Shown here: one piece after another, positions 8,165-14,872 of the stretch
Layout of the letters: each line of letters begins with the position of its first letter
Numbering within the stretch: the stretch's first letter is position 1
Assembly: GCA_964471755.1 (NCBI GenBank)
Contig: CAYYJM010000103.1
Location: forward strand, 1 to 20,001
DNA: 20,001 nucleotides
Reading direction: 5' to 3'
From: CAYYJM01 sp964471755
GTDB taxonomy: Bacteria > Planctomycetota > Planctomycetia > Gemmatales > Gemmataceae
Notes under the pieces: generated by a model
Databases searched by the model: none
Told to the model about the DNA's origin: nothing
Seen by the model: the letters and a program-made list of their open reading frames with translations, nothing else
Position numbers and translations under genes: made by a program

Positions 8165-8222
8165 GGGTTCTCTCCTGTGAAGAAATAGTGGGGTGATCCC
8201 GGATGCGGGCACGAACGCGCTC

Positions 8223-8250
8223 ATCGTACCGCGCCGCCGCACGATCACAA
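8223..8250 (-). promoter_or_regulatory. Possible sigma70-type promoter for the Gfo/Idh/MocA gene
   Basis: Read on the minus strand, TTGTGA (8250-8245), a 16-base spacer and TACGAT (8228-8223) each match the consensus hexamers at four of six positions. The predicted start would leave a 5' leader of about 50 bases before the ATG at 8164. The match is moderate and the base composition makes chance hits possible. Confidence 0.35.
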
Positions 8251-8333
8251 GACGCTCCCGTACGTATTGTTCAGCCTTCCTCTCGATGTTGACCTCCCTC
8301 GAACCAGGGATCGGACGGGCAGGACCGGATGTA

Positions 8334-8368
8334 GCGATTGTAGGGGTTGAGCAGGTTGCGATAGTAGG
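8334..8368. promoter_or_regulatory. 11-bp direct repeat upstream of the YTV gene
   Basis: GCGATTGTAGG (8334-8344) and GCGATAGTAGG (8358-8368) differ at one base and start 24 bp apart, a little over two helical turns. Their position in the divergent spacer, about 130-165 bp before the YTV start, would suit a regulator binding to one face of the DNA. Chance is possible. Confidence 0.3.
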
Positions 8369-8497
8369 CAGAATGGGATGTTTGGCGTATTTGGGAATGA
8401 AAGTGTGGGAAGGGAATTTGATGATGGTTAAATAGAAGACGTCAGCTGTGCATCGGAGCCAGCTAACGACAATTGTGTGAGTTGCAAGGGGTCCAGA

Positions 8498-9925
8498 ATG
8501 AACAAGAAGATGATGTGGGCCAGCGTCGCGCTGCTCGGCGTACTCGTCGCCGCCAGCCCGTCGCTGGGGTTCGGGTTGCTGAAGAAGAAGTTGGGTGGTC
8601 TGTTTGGTGGTCGTGGGTTTACTCCGGTCAGCACGCCGGCTCCCGCTCCGGCCCAGCCGGCCCCCGCTCAGGCGGCTCCCGCCCCGCAGTGCTGCACTCC
8701 GGCCTGCACGGATCACTGTTTCCCGGCCAGCTGTAACGGTTGTGGCGACGTTCACTACAGCCATGCTCACGGCTGTGGCGATTGTGGTCACTTTGGCACC
8801 GCGTCCTACGCCAGTGCGGGCGGTTGCGGCGTCAACTACGTTCCCCAGACGGTGACGCAGTACCGCAGCGAGGTCCGCACTCGCACGGTGCAGCGGCCGG
8901 TCAGCCGGGTCGTCACCCGCCAGGTCGCCGAGCCGTACACGTACACTGAGCAGGTGTCCGTGACGGTCCCGACCCAGCAGACGGTCACGGAGTACGTCCC
9001 GGTCACCAAGCAGGTGCCCTACACGTACACCGAGTGCGTCCCGACGACGGTTGCCCAGAAGCACACCGTGACGGAGAACGTCGCGGTCACCAAGCAGGTG
9101 CCCTACACCTACACGGTGTGCGTCCCGGTCGTCACGCCGACGAAGACGATCGTCAACCAGTACGTTCCGGTCACCAAGCAGGTGCCCTACACCTACACGG
9201 TGTGCGTCCCGGTCGTCACGCCGCAGACTCGTTGCGTGACCGACTACCAGATGGTGCCGCGTCAGGTCGTCAACTACCGTACGGTTTGCCGCATGGTCCC
9301 GACCTGTGAGATCGATCCTTGCACTGGCTGTCCGCGTCACGGCTGCCGCCCGGTTCAGGAAACCGTTGCTCAGTGCAGCACGGTCATGCAGTGCGTCCCG
9401 GTCACCCGGACGGTCACCGAGAACGTGACGACCTACCAGCACCAGACCCAGACCGGCACCCGGACGGTTTGCGAGATGGTTTGCCAGCCGCGTGAAGTGG
9501 TCGTCAACGTGACGAGCTACCGGCACGAGCCGCGCACCGAGACGCGGACGGTTTGTGAGTACGTTCCGCAGCAGCGGGAAGTCGTCACGAACGTGACGGT
9601 CATGCAGCAGGTCCAGAAGCAGGGCGTCCAGAACGTCACCGAGCTGGTGGCCCAGCAGAAGACCATCACGGTCAACACGGTCCAGTGTCAGAACGTCACC
9701 AAGACGGCCACCCGGACCCGTCTCGTCTGCGAGACGGTCACCGAGATGATCAACAGCGTCGAGACCTACTGCGAGACGGTTCCCTTCACCACCACGGTGA
9801 TGGTGGCTGTCCCGGCTCCGGCTCCGGCTCCGTGTGGCCCGGTCGCTCCGGTCCACAACCACTACCACAGCGCCCCGATTCACAGCGTCCCGCACCACGG
9901 TTCGAACTGTGGCGGCTGCTGGTGA
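8498..9925 (+). CDS. YTV-repeat cysteine-rich cell-wall-type protein
   Basis: A 475-residue protein. A signal peptide (MNKKMMWASVALLGVLVAAS) is followed by a GL/K-rich stretch, a Pro/Ala linker (about 43-63) and a Cys/His-rich block (65-110, with CCTPACTDHC and HAHGCGDCGH). The body is made of YTV repeats: the core VTKQVPYTYT occurs at 169-178, 197-206 and 225-234, exactly 28 residues apart. Weaker TRTVCE-type repeats occupy about 300-440. The tail is His/Cys-rich (HNHYHSAPIHSVPHH... GGCW). YTV-domain proteins are planctomycete-specific and have been assigned to the proteinaceous cell wall of Rhodopirellula baltica. Disulfide cross-linking here is an inference from the many cysteines. ATG at 8498 follows AAGGGG; a GTG at 8477 would add seven non-signal residues. 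A strong hairpin follows the stop, so it is probably monocistronic. Confidence 0.93.
   Translation: MNKKMMWASVALLGVLVAASPSLGFGLLKKKLGGLFGGRGFTPVSTPAPAPAQPAPAQAAPAPQCCTPACTDHCFPASCNGCGDVHYSHAHGCGDCGHFGTASYASAGGCGVNYVPQTVTQYRSEVRTRTVQRPVSRVVTRQVAEPYTYTEQVSVTVPTQQTVTEYVPVTKQVPYTYTECVPTTVAQKHTVTENVAVTKQVPYTYTVCVPVVTPTKTIVNQYVPVTKQVPYTYTVCVPVVTPQTRCVTDYQMVPRQVVNYRTVCRMVPTCEIDPCTGCPRHGCRPVQETVAQCSTVMQCVPVTRTVTENVTTYQHQTQTGTRTVCEMVCQPREVVVNVTSYRHEPRTETRTVCEYVPQQREVVTNVTVMQQVQKQGVQNVTELVAQQKTITVNTVQCQNVTKTATRTRLVCETVTEMINSVETYCETVPFTTTVMVAVPAPAPAPCGPVAPVHNHYHSAPIHSVPHHGSNCGGCW
9000..9251 (+). repeat. 84-bp tandem coding repeats in the YTV gene
   Basis: Three units start at 9000, 9084 and 9168. Between units two and three, 56 bases are identical (9084-9139 and 9168-9223), which implies recent duplication or gene conversion as well as protein-level constraint. 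Each unit encodes 28 residues with the VTKQVPYTYT core. Confidence 0.9.
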
Positions 9926-9957
9926 GTGATCTGGCGACCTCTTGACAACAATCTCTG

Positions 9958-9982
9958 GGCCCGGGAGGAATCCTCCCGGGCC
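9958..9982 (+). terminator. Hairpin terminator of the YTV gene
   Basis: A perfect 11-bp GC-rich stem (GGCCCGGGAGG with CCTCCCGGGCC) closes on the three-base loop AAT, 33 bp after the YTV stop codon. It is not followed by a T-run, so termination may be of the strong-stem type. Being symmetrical it could also act on the opposite strand. Confidence 0.7.
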
Positions 9983-10124
9983 TAATGCCATTCACATAAG
10001 CTAAAGTTATTGGCGGGCAAAGGTTTCGGTTGCCCAGGGAAAGGCGGAGGCCTCCTGAGATGATGGCGGGTCGGCCGGCCCAATCAAGCGTAAGTTCTTG
10101 GCAGTTCAGGGCCAGGAATGGAAG

Positions 10125-10148
10125 AAGCCAGGGCATGCGCCCTGGCTT
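10125..10148 (-). terminator. Hairpin terminator of tRNA-Ala
   Basis: On the minus strand AAGCCAGGGC and GCCCTGGCTT form a 10-bp stem around GCAT, starting 6 bases past the end of the tRNA. It is followed by CTTCCATT, only weakly T-rich. Position and symmetry support a terminator for the tRNA transcript. Confidence 0.7.
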
Positions 10149-10153
10149 TGGAG

Positions 10154-10226
10154 TGGACCTGGCGGGGATCGAACCCGCGACCTCTTGAATGCCATTCAAG
10201 CGCGCTCCCAGCTGCGCCACAGGCCC
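10154..10226 (-). tRNA. tRNA-Ala (anticodon GGC)
   Basis: A 73-nt cloverleaf on the minus strand. The acceptor GGGCCTG pairs with CAGGTCC and carries a G3-U70 wobble pair, the alanine identity element. The anticodon stem CTTGA/TCAAG closes the loop ATGGCAT, with anticodon GGC at 10193-10191. The T arm is GCGGG-TTCGATC-CCCGC. The discriminator is A at 10154; CCA is not encoded. It is a lone tRNA gene with its own promoter and terminator. The GGC anticodon reads GCC and GCU codons; GCC is abundant in this genome. Confidence 0.97.
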
Positions 10227-10244
10227 ATCTCGAATGGTGAGTGT

Positions 10245-10273
10245 ATCCTAGCGACCCGCCGCCTGGCTGTCAA
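10245..10273 (-). promoter_or_regulatory. sigma70-type promoter of tRNA-Ala
   Basis: On the minus strand a perfect TTGACA (10273-10268) is followed by a 17-base spacer and TAGGAT (10250-10245). Transcription would start near 10238, about 12 bases before the mature tRNA 5' end at 10226, which is a normal short leader. Confidence 0.75.
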
Positions 10274-10431
10274 CCGGCGAAAACGATTCCAGCCGATGCT
10301 ACCCGGGCCGCACAATCGGTAGTCCATCTCACCTCGGAACGTCCACCCCGGCACTCGGCCTCTCCCGTTCGATCGTTCGACTCGGTACAATCGGGAAATG
10401 GCCACTTCCATTCCAGGGGTGAGATCCGCTC

Positions 10432-12903
10432 ATGGCACCACGCCGATCCGAAGGTCGTCTCCGCAAAAGCAAGAGCCAGAAATCGAAGGCGAAACTGTCG
10501 CGGACGAAGAAACCCGACGGGATGAGCCTCGAAGACTGGCAGATCGAACTACGTCGCCAGTTCGGTCGGGAGCAGCCCTTTCGCCTGGCCAACCGCGGCG
10601 AACATCCCGTCTTCTCCGGCTTCGCCGTCACGAATCCCCAGTCGGGCAACACCTACACGGTGACCATCCGCGGGCGGGGCCTCGGCGACAATGCCTGCAC
10701 CTGCCCCGACTTCACGACCAACACCCTGGGCACCTGCAAACACATCGAGTTCACCCTCGCCCGGCTCGAACGCAAACGCGACGCCCGTCGCCAGCTGCGC
10801 GAGGGGTATCAGCCGCCATCGAGCGAGGTGTTTCTGCAATACGGCTCACGTCGTGAGGTCCGCTTCCGACCCGGAGCCGAGTGTCCCGTCGAACTCGCCC
10901 GCCTGGCCAGCGTACACTTCGACGCCACCGGCATCCTGCTGCCCGAGGCCCGCGAAGGGTTCGACGACTTCCTCCAGAAGGCCCGTGAACTGGAGCCGCT
11001 CCTCACCTGTGGCGACGACGTCCTCGCTTACCTGGCCGAACTGCACGATGCCGCGGCGCGCCGCCAGCGCGTGGCCGAGATGTTCCCGGCCGGCGTCCGC
11101 TCGGCGGCTTTCAAGACCCTGCTCACGGTGCCACTCTACGACTACCAGCGCGAGGGAGCCCTGTTCGCCGCCCGGGCCGGACGCTGCCTCATCGGCGACG
11201 AAATGGGCCTCGGCAAAACCATCCAGGCCATCGCCGCCGCCGAGATCATGGCCAAGCTCTTCGGCGTCGAACGCGTCCTGATCGTCTGCCCGACCTCGCT
11301 GAAGCACCAGTGGCACCGCGAGATCGAACGCTTCACCGGCCGAACGGCCGGCATCATCGGCGGACTTCGGCCACGACGCCAGGCCCAGTACGCCGAGCCG
11401 GGCCAGTTCTTCAAGATCACCAACTACGACACCGTCCACGCCGACCTCGAAGCGATCGAGGCGTGGGGGCCGGACCTCGTCATCCTCGACGAGGCCCAGC
11501 GCATCAAGAACTGGGCAACCCGCGTCGCTCGCAGCGTCAAGAAACTCGCCGCCCCCTACGCCATCGTCCTGACCGGCACGCCCCTGGAAAACCGGCTGGA
11601 GGAACTGATCTCCATCGTCCAGTTCGTGGACCTGTATCGTCTCGGGCCGACGTTCAAGTTGCTGCACGATCACCAGGTTCTCGACGATGTCGGCAAGGTG
11701 GTCGGCTACCGCGACCTGGACCAGATCGGCAAGACGCTGGAGCCGCTGCTCATCCGCCGACAGAAGGAGCAGGTCCTCGACCAGCTGCCCGAGCGGATCG
11801 ACAGCAACCTGTTCGTGCCGATGACCGATCATCAGAAGGCCGAACACGAGATGGCGAAGGAAGTCGTCGCCCGGATCGTGATGAAGTGGCGCAGATACGG
11901 CTTCCTGACCGAGGCGGACAAGATCCGGCTGATGACGCAGCTGCAGATCATGCGCATGGTCTGCGACAGCACCTACCTGCTCGACGGCGCGACGGAACAC
12001 GGCACCAAGGCGGACGAGGCGACAACGCTTCTGGGCGAACTGCTCGAACGGCCGAACACGAAGGTCGTCGTCTTCAGTCAGTGGCTGCGGATGCATGAAC
12101 TGCTCATCAAGCGACTCGGTGAGCGCGGCATCGGCCACGGGTTCTTCAACGGCAGCCTGTCCGGCAAGCAGCGCCGCGATCTGGTCGATCGGTTCCGCGA
12201 AGATCCCGAGTGCAAGGTCTTCCTGGCGACCGACGCGGCCGGCGTCGGCCTGAACTTGCAGCACGCGAACGTCGTGTTCAACATGGACCTGCCGTGGAAC
12301 CCGGCCGTCCTCGAGCAGCGCATCGGCCGGGTGCATCGGCTCGGTCAGACGCAACCGGTGCGGGTGGTAAACTTCGTCGCCCGGGGGACGATCGAGGAGG
12401 GCATGCTCGGACTGCTCCAGTTCAAGAAGTCGCTGTTCAAGGGCGTTCTCGATGGCGGTGACAGTGAGGTGTCACTTGGCGGCAGTCGGCTGAAGCGGTT
12501 CATGGAGTCGGTCGAGGCGGCAACGGAAGCGATCCCGACGCCACACCCGGCCGACCAGGCGGAGGAGACGCCGGAACCGCACGAGAGCGTCGAGCCGACG
12601 CCGGGCCCGGAGGGCGCGAAGCCGACCGGCCCAACGACGCCCGCACCGACGGAACCAGCCCCGGTCGGTGATGCCTGGACGGGCCTGCTCCAGGCGGGCA
12701 TGGCGCTGCTCCAGACGTTCGTGCAGCCGACGGCCTCGGGCAATGGGCCGGCGACGACATCGTCCCGGCAGCCGCTGGTCCGGAAGGATCCAGCATCCGG
12801 CGAGGCGTACCTGCACCTGCCCGTGCCGCCGGTCGAGGTGCTGACGCAGGTCGTCGGGGCGATCCAGCAACTGCTGCAAGGGTTGCAGAACCGGGGAACG
12901 TAG
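10432..12903 (+). CDS. SWIM zinc-finger / SNF2-family helicase-like ATPase
   Basis: An 823-residue protein. A Lys/Arg-rich N-terminus (1-30) precedes a SWIM zinc finger: CTC at 89-91 and CKH at 102-104 (CxCx10CxH). The SNF2 motor follows: Walker A GDEMGLGKTI (255-264), DEAQ (353-356), LTGTPLENR (380-388), then lobe two with VVVFSQW (546-551), ATDAAGVGLNLQ (599-610) and QRIGRVHRLGQ (629-639). The order is that of double-stranded-DNA translocases such as RapA/HepA relatives, so it probably remodels DNA-protein complexes in the cytoplasm with ATP. After about residue 700 comes a Pro/Glu/Thr-rich linker, then a short ordered-looking tail (about 748-820; LVRKDPASGEAYLHLPVPPVEV). The ATG follows GGGGTGAG at about 8 bases. 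It converges on the DNA glycosylase gene. Its specific target is unknown. Confidence 0.92.
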   Translation: MAPRRSEGRLRKSKSQKSKAKLSRTKKPDGMSLEDWQIELRRQFGREQPFRLANRGEHPVFSGFAVTNPQSGNTYTVTIRGRGLGDNACTCPDFTTNTLGTCKHIEFTLARLERKRDARRQLREGYQPPSSEVFLQYGSRREVRFRPGAECPVELARLASVHFDATGILLPEAREGFDDFLQKARELEPLLTCGDDVLAYLAELHDAAARRQRVAEMFPAGVRSAAFKTLLTVPLYDYQREGALFAARAGRCLIGDEMGLGKTIQAIAAAEIMAKLFGVERVLIVCPTSLKHQWHREIERFTGRTAGIIGGLRPRRQAQYAEPGQFFKITNYDTVHADLEAIEAWGPDLVILDEAQRIKNWATRVARSVKKLAAPYAIVLTGTPLENRLEELISIVQFVDLYRLGPTFKLLHDHQVLDDVGKVVGYRDLDQIGKTLEPLLIRRQKEQVLDQLPERIDSNLFVPMTDHQKAEHEMAKEVVARIVMKWRRYGFLTEADKIRLMTQLQIMRMVCDSTYLLDGATEHGTKADEATTLLGELLERPNTKVVVFSQWLRMHELLIKRLGERGIGHGFFNGSLSGKQRRDLVDRFREDPECKVFLATDAAGVGLNLQHANVVFNMDLPWNPAVLEQRIGRVHRLGQTQPVRVVNFVARGTIEEGMLGLLQFKKSLFKGVLDGGDSEVSLGGSRLKRFMESVEAATEAIPTPHPADQAEETPEPHESVEPTPGPEGAKPTGPTTPAPTEPAPVGDAWTGLLQAGMALLQTFVQPTASGNGPATTSSRQPLVRKDPASGEAYLHLPVPPVEVLTQVVGAIQQLLQGLQNRGT

Positions 12904-12913
12904 GGCGGTCTGC

Positions 12914-13065
12914 CAGAGCCGCGCACGCAGCGAGGCCGCAGGCCGAGCGAAGTAAGCGCACCGCGACCTGCACAGCAGGGTGAAGAAGGCGTCTCGATAC
13001 CTGCACGTCCGGGCTTCGGTGCGCTTACTCCGCTCGCCTGGCGGCTCGCTGCGTGCGCGGCTCTG
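12914..13065. repeat. Long palindrome (about 50-bp arms) between convergent genes
   Basis: Arms 12914-12963 (50 bases) and 13017-13065 (49 bases) are reverse complements with only a few mismatches or single-base gaps, separated by 53 bases. The element starts 11 bp after the SNF2 stop, and its right arm covers the last codons of the DNA glycosylase on the other strand. RNA from either strand would form a long hairpin, so it could end transcription of both genes. I saw no terminal duplication or open frame inside it. It is probably a non-autonomous repeat. Confidence 0.85.
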
Positions 13066-14014
13066 ACACCTGACACGGCTCCATCGCTTCGGCGGACAGA
13101 TGGCCTGCCTCCTCCAGTCGATCCAGCAGCAGATGGAAGTAGATCAGGCCGCCGAAACGCCGCCAGCGTGCCAGGGTCCGTTGCACGCCATCGTAATCGA
13201 GCGACTCCTCCAGGTGCAACCAGCGCTGGAGATTGTTGCGTGCGCCGACGTCATCGCCCGGAAAGATATGCGTCCGACCCAGGCCGCGCAGCAGGACGTA
13301 TTCCGCCGTCCAGCGGCCGACTCCGCGCAGTTCGAGGAGACGCTCGACGGCCTCCTCGTCGGACAGGTCCGCCAGTTCGTTCGGATCGAAACGGCCGTCG
13401 GTGATCGCCCGGGCCAGCTCGGTCATGGCCCGGCCCTTCTGCTGACTGAACCCGAGTTTGCGCAGGTCCTCCGGTTGCAGCCCGACCAGATCCTCTGGAC
13501 GTGGAAAGGCCCGGGCCACCTCCTCGCCCTCGTGGAGCGTGAGGCCGTAGTTCGCCGTCAGGCGATTCAGCAGACGAATGCCCAGCGTCAGCGTCACCTG
13601 CTGGCAGGCGATGGCATTGACGAGGCCCTCGAAGAGCGAGGGGTATCGCGGCGGCTTCATGCCGCGAAAGCGTCGGGCCAGCTGTCCCAGTCGGCCCTGA
13701 CGTGCGGTGAATCGGTAGAACGCGGTCAGGTCGATTCGCAGGCCGAGCAGACGTTCCAGGACGGCGGTCACCTCGGCATCCAGAGGCGAACAGAGCGGCT
13801 GGCCCGCCACCTCGACCCGGAGCTGGGGCGTGTCTGGCGGTCCAACCTGGGTAACGGCGACCTCGACGGGTCCGCCAGAGAGGGGTAGAACTCGCCGGTA
13901 GGTTTGACCGTCCCAGCGGTCTACCACGTTGTCCGGCCGACGACGTAAGGTCCAGACCGTGAGGTCCAGCCGGAAGGGCGGCATCGGTTCGAGAATCAGG
14001 GTGTCCTGGCTCAT
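13025..14014 (-). CDS. AlkA-type DNA-3-methyladenine glycosylase (HhH-GPD family)
   Basis: A 329-residue protein of the helix-hairpin-helix DNA glycosylase superfamily, which removes alkylated bases in base excision repair. Residues 1-110 fit the N-terminal beta domain of AlkA. The helical core holds FEGLVNAIACQQV (128-140), the HhH motif LLELRGVGRWTAEYVLL (226-242) and FPGDDVGARNNL (251-262), with the second Asp (D255) in the position of the catalytic Asp of AlkA. About 13 C-terminal residues (SEPRTQRAARRAE) and the stop codon come from the right arm of a palindromic repeat, so the native end seems to have been replaced. The start at 14014 has GGAG at 8 bases; an alternative ATG at 14047 overlaps the MgtC stop as ATGA but lacks a ribosome site. 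Probably co-transcribed with mgtC-like (29-bp gap). Confidence 0.9.
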   Translation of the reverse strand: MSQDTLILEPMPPFRLDLTVWTLRRRPDNVVDRWDGQTYRRVLPLSGGPVEVAVTQVGPPDTPQLRVEVAGQPLCSPLDAEVTAVLERLLGLRIDLTAFYRFTARQGRLGQLARRFRGMKPPRYPSLFEGLVNAIACQQVTLTLGIRLLNRLTANYGLTLHEGEEVARAFPRPEDLVGLQPEDLRKLGFSQQKGRAMTELARAITDGRFDPNELADLSDEEAVERLLELRGVGRWTAEYVLLRGLGRTHIFPGDDVGARNNLQRWLHLEESLDYDGVQRTLARWRRFGGLIYFHLLLDRLEEAGHLSAEAMEPCQVSEPRTQRAARRAE

Positions 14015-14043
14015 CGCAGTAACTCCATCGTAGATGCAACGGA

Positions 14044-14730
14044 TCATCCCGTCGGCCGCTGAATCTTCAGACTAAGCATCTCGGGAATGGCCTCCAGGCG
14101 GGCCAGGATCGTCCCCAGGACGCTTTCATCGGGCAGTTGAAGATCCAGAAGCAAGGTGCTTTCCCTGGTCTGGAAGTCACGCTGATACTCCACTTCCACC
14201 ACGGGAACACCCAGCGTGTGCAGTTCTTCAAGAATCCGACCACGAAGCGTCGCGTTACTCAACTTCAATTCAGCGCGGCGCAGCGGAAACCGACCGCGTT
14301 TGTCCTCGATGCGACGCAGAAGAATCAGGATCACCAGCGAGGCGACGGTAGCCGTCGTGACTTCCAGGTACATGCCACCTCCCGCCGCCAGGCCCAGAGC
14401 GGCCACGAGCCACAGGCTGGCGGCGGTCGTCAATCCCTGGATGTTCAACCCGGTTCGCAGAATCGCTCCGGCTCCCAGGAAACCAATACCGGTCACAACA
14501 CTGGCCGCGATGCGCGAGGGATCAGTCGCGATCAGATCGCCGTTCGCGTAGTGTTGGAAGTAGTAGAACTGAGTGGACACGAGCATGAACAACGTCGAGG
14601 CCAGGCCGACGAGCAGATGCGTCCGCAGGCCCGCGGCATGACCGCTGCGTTCGCGTTCAAAGCCGATCACGCCGGCCGCAAGAATCCCTGCCACCATTCG
14701 CAGCAGCATTTCCATCGGCACGATGGCCAT
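14044..14730 (-). CDS. MgtC/SapB-family inner-membrane protein
   Basis: A 228-residue protein. The hydrophobic N-terminal part (about 5-140) has the helices and motifs of MgtC: FERERSGHAAGLRTHLLVGL (24-43), SRIAASVVTGIGFLGAGAIL (72-91) and GLTTAASLWLVAALGLAAG (99-117). Residues about 145-228 form a soluble C-terminal domain of the ACT-like type seen in several MgtC proteins. Known MgtC proteins help survival in low magnesium and modulate the F1Fo ATPase or phosphate balance; which applies here is unknown. AGGAGAG lies 7 bases before the ATG. It lies 387 bp downstream of the FAD reductase, with a palindrome-filled spacer between, and 29 bp before the DNA glycosylase. No Mg-sensing leader is recognisable in the spacer. 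Confidence 0.92.
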   Translation of the reverse strand: MAIVPMEMLLRMVAGILAAGVIGFERERSGHAAGLRTHLLVGLASTLFMLVSTQFYYFQHYANGDLIATDPSRIAASVVTGIGFLGAGAILRTGLNIQGLTTAASLWLVAALGLAAGGGMYLEVTTATVASLVILILLRRIEDKRGRFPLRRAELKLSNATLRGRILEELHTLGVPVVEVEYQRDFQTRESTLLLDLQLPDESVLGTILARLEAIPEMLSLKIQRPTG

Positions 14731-14764
14731 GCGGATCTCTCCTGAGGCACGTTCCCACTGGGTG

Positions 14765-14817
14765 CTGTCCGTTCCGGCGACGGAACGGTTCGACAGTCCT
14801 GGAGCTTACGCTCCAGG
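14765..14817. repeat. Two adjacent hairpins upstream of the MgtC gene
   Basis: The first hairpin has GTTCCG/CGGAAC around a GCGA tetraloop (14771-14786) and an outer CTGTC/GACAG pair (14765-14769 with 14792-14796). The second is a perfect CCTGGAGC-TTAC-GCTCCAGG (14798-14817). They lie 35-87 bp before the MgtC start, so on the minus strand they would be in its leader if transcription starts further up. Confidence 0.7.
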
Positions 14818-14872
14818 CGTGCCGAATCCCAGCGCGAACGTGCCTGCGGGTGCATCTCCGTCGTTGCGAAAC

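Larger units (their letters stand above)
8165..8497. other. 333-bp divergent intergenic region
   Basis: This spacer separates the leftward Tat oxidoreductase from the rightward YTV gene and should carry both promoters. Its right third (about 8330-8440) is visibly richer in A and T, and in purines on the plus strand, than the coding regions. It holds an 11-bp direct repeat (see 8334-8368). I saw no convincing sigma70 hexamer pair for the YTV gene, nor a small gene; the short frames here have no ribosome site or recognisable sequence. Confidence 0.6.

Noticed and set aside
6008..8188. A 726-codon plus-strand frame
   Set aside because: It is antisense to two well-recognised genes (vWA protein and Gfo/Idh/MocA) and has the composition of a high-GC shadow frame, with no domain.
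8193..8435. An 80-codon plus-strand frame in the divergent spacer
   Set aside because: It has a GTG start without a ribosome site, no family resemblance, and overlaps the likely promoter region of the oxidoreductase.
9000..9251. Regular 84-bp repeats considered as a CRISPR array
   Set aside because: The repeats are in frame inside the YTV gene, have no unique spacers, and encode the 28-residue repeat.
6836..9991. A 1051-codon open frame on the minus strand continuing upstream of the Gfo/Idh/MocA gene
   Set aside because: Everything before 8164 is antisense to the YTV gene, is low-complexity (Arg/Asp/Val/His/Leu-rich) and comes from the repeated codons of that gene. The Tat signal and ribosome site fix the start at 8164.
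9786..10322. Short frames across the tRNA, reading like GPGGDRTRDLLNAIQ and MAQLGARLNGIQEVAGSIPARS
   Set aside because: These are the familiar false peptides produced by translating tRNA genes.
10386..10391. TACAAT as a -10 element for the SNF2 gene
   Set aside because: No acceptable -35 hexamer lies 16-18 bases upstream, so the promoter cannot be placed with confidence.
10846..12354. A 502-codon minus-strand frame
   Set aside because: It lies opposite the SNF2 motor motifs; a shadow of the GC-rich codon pattern.
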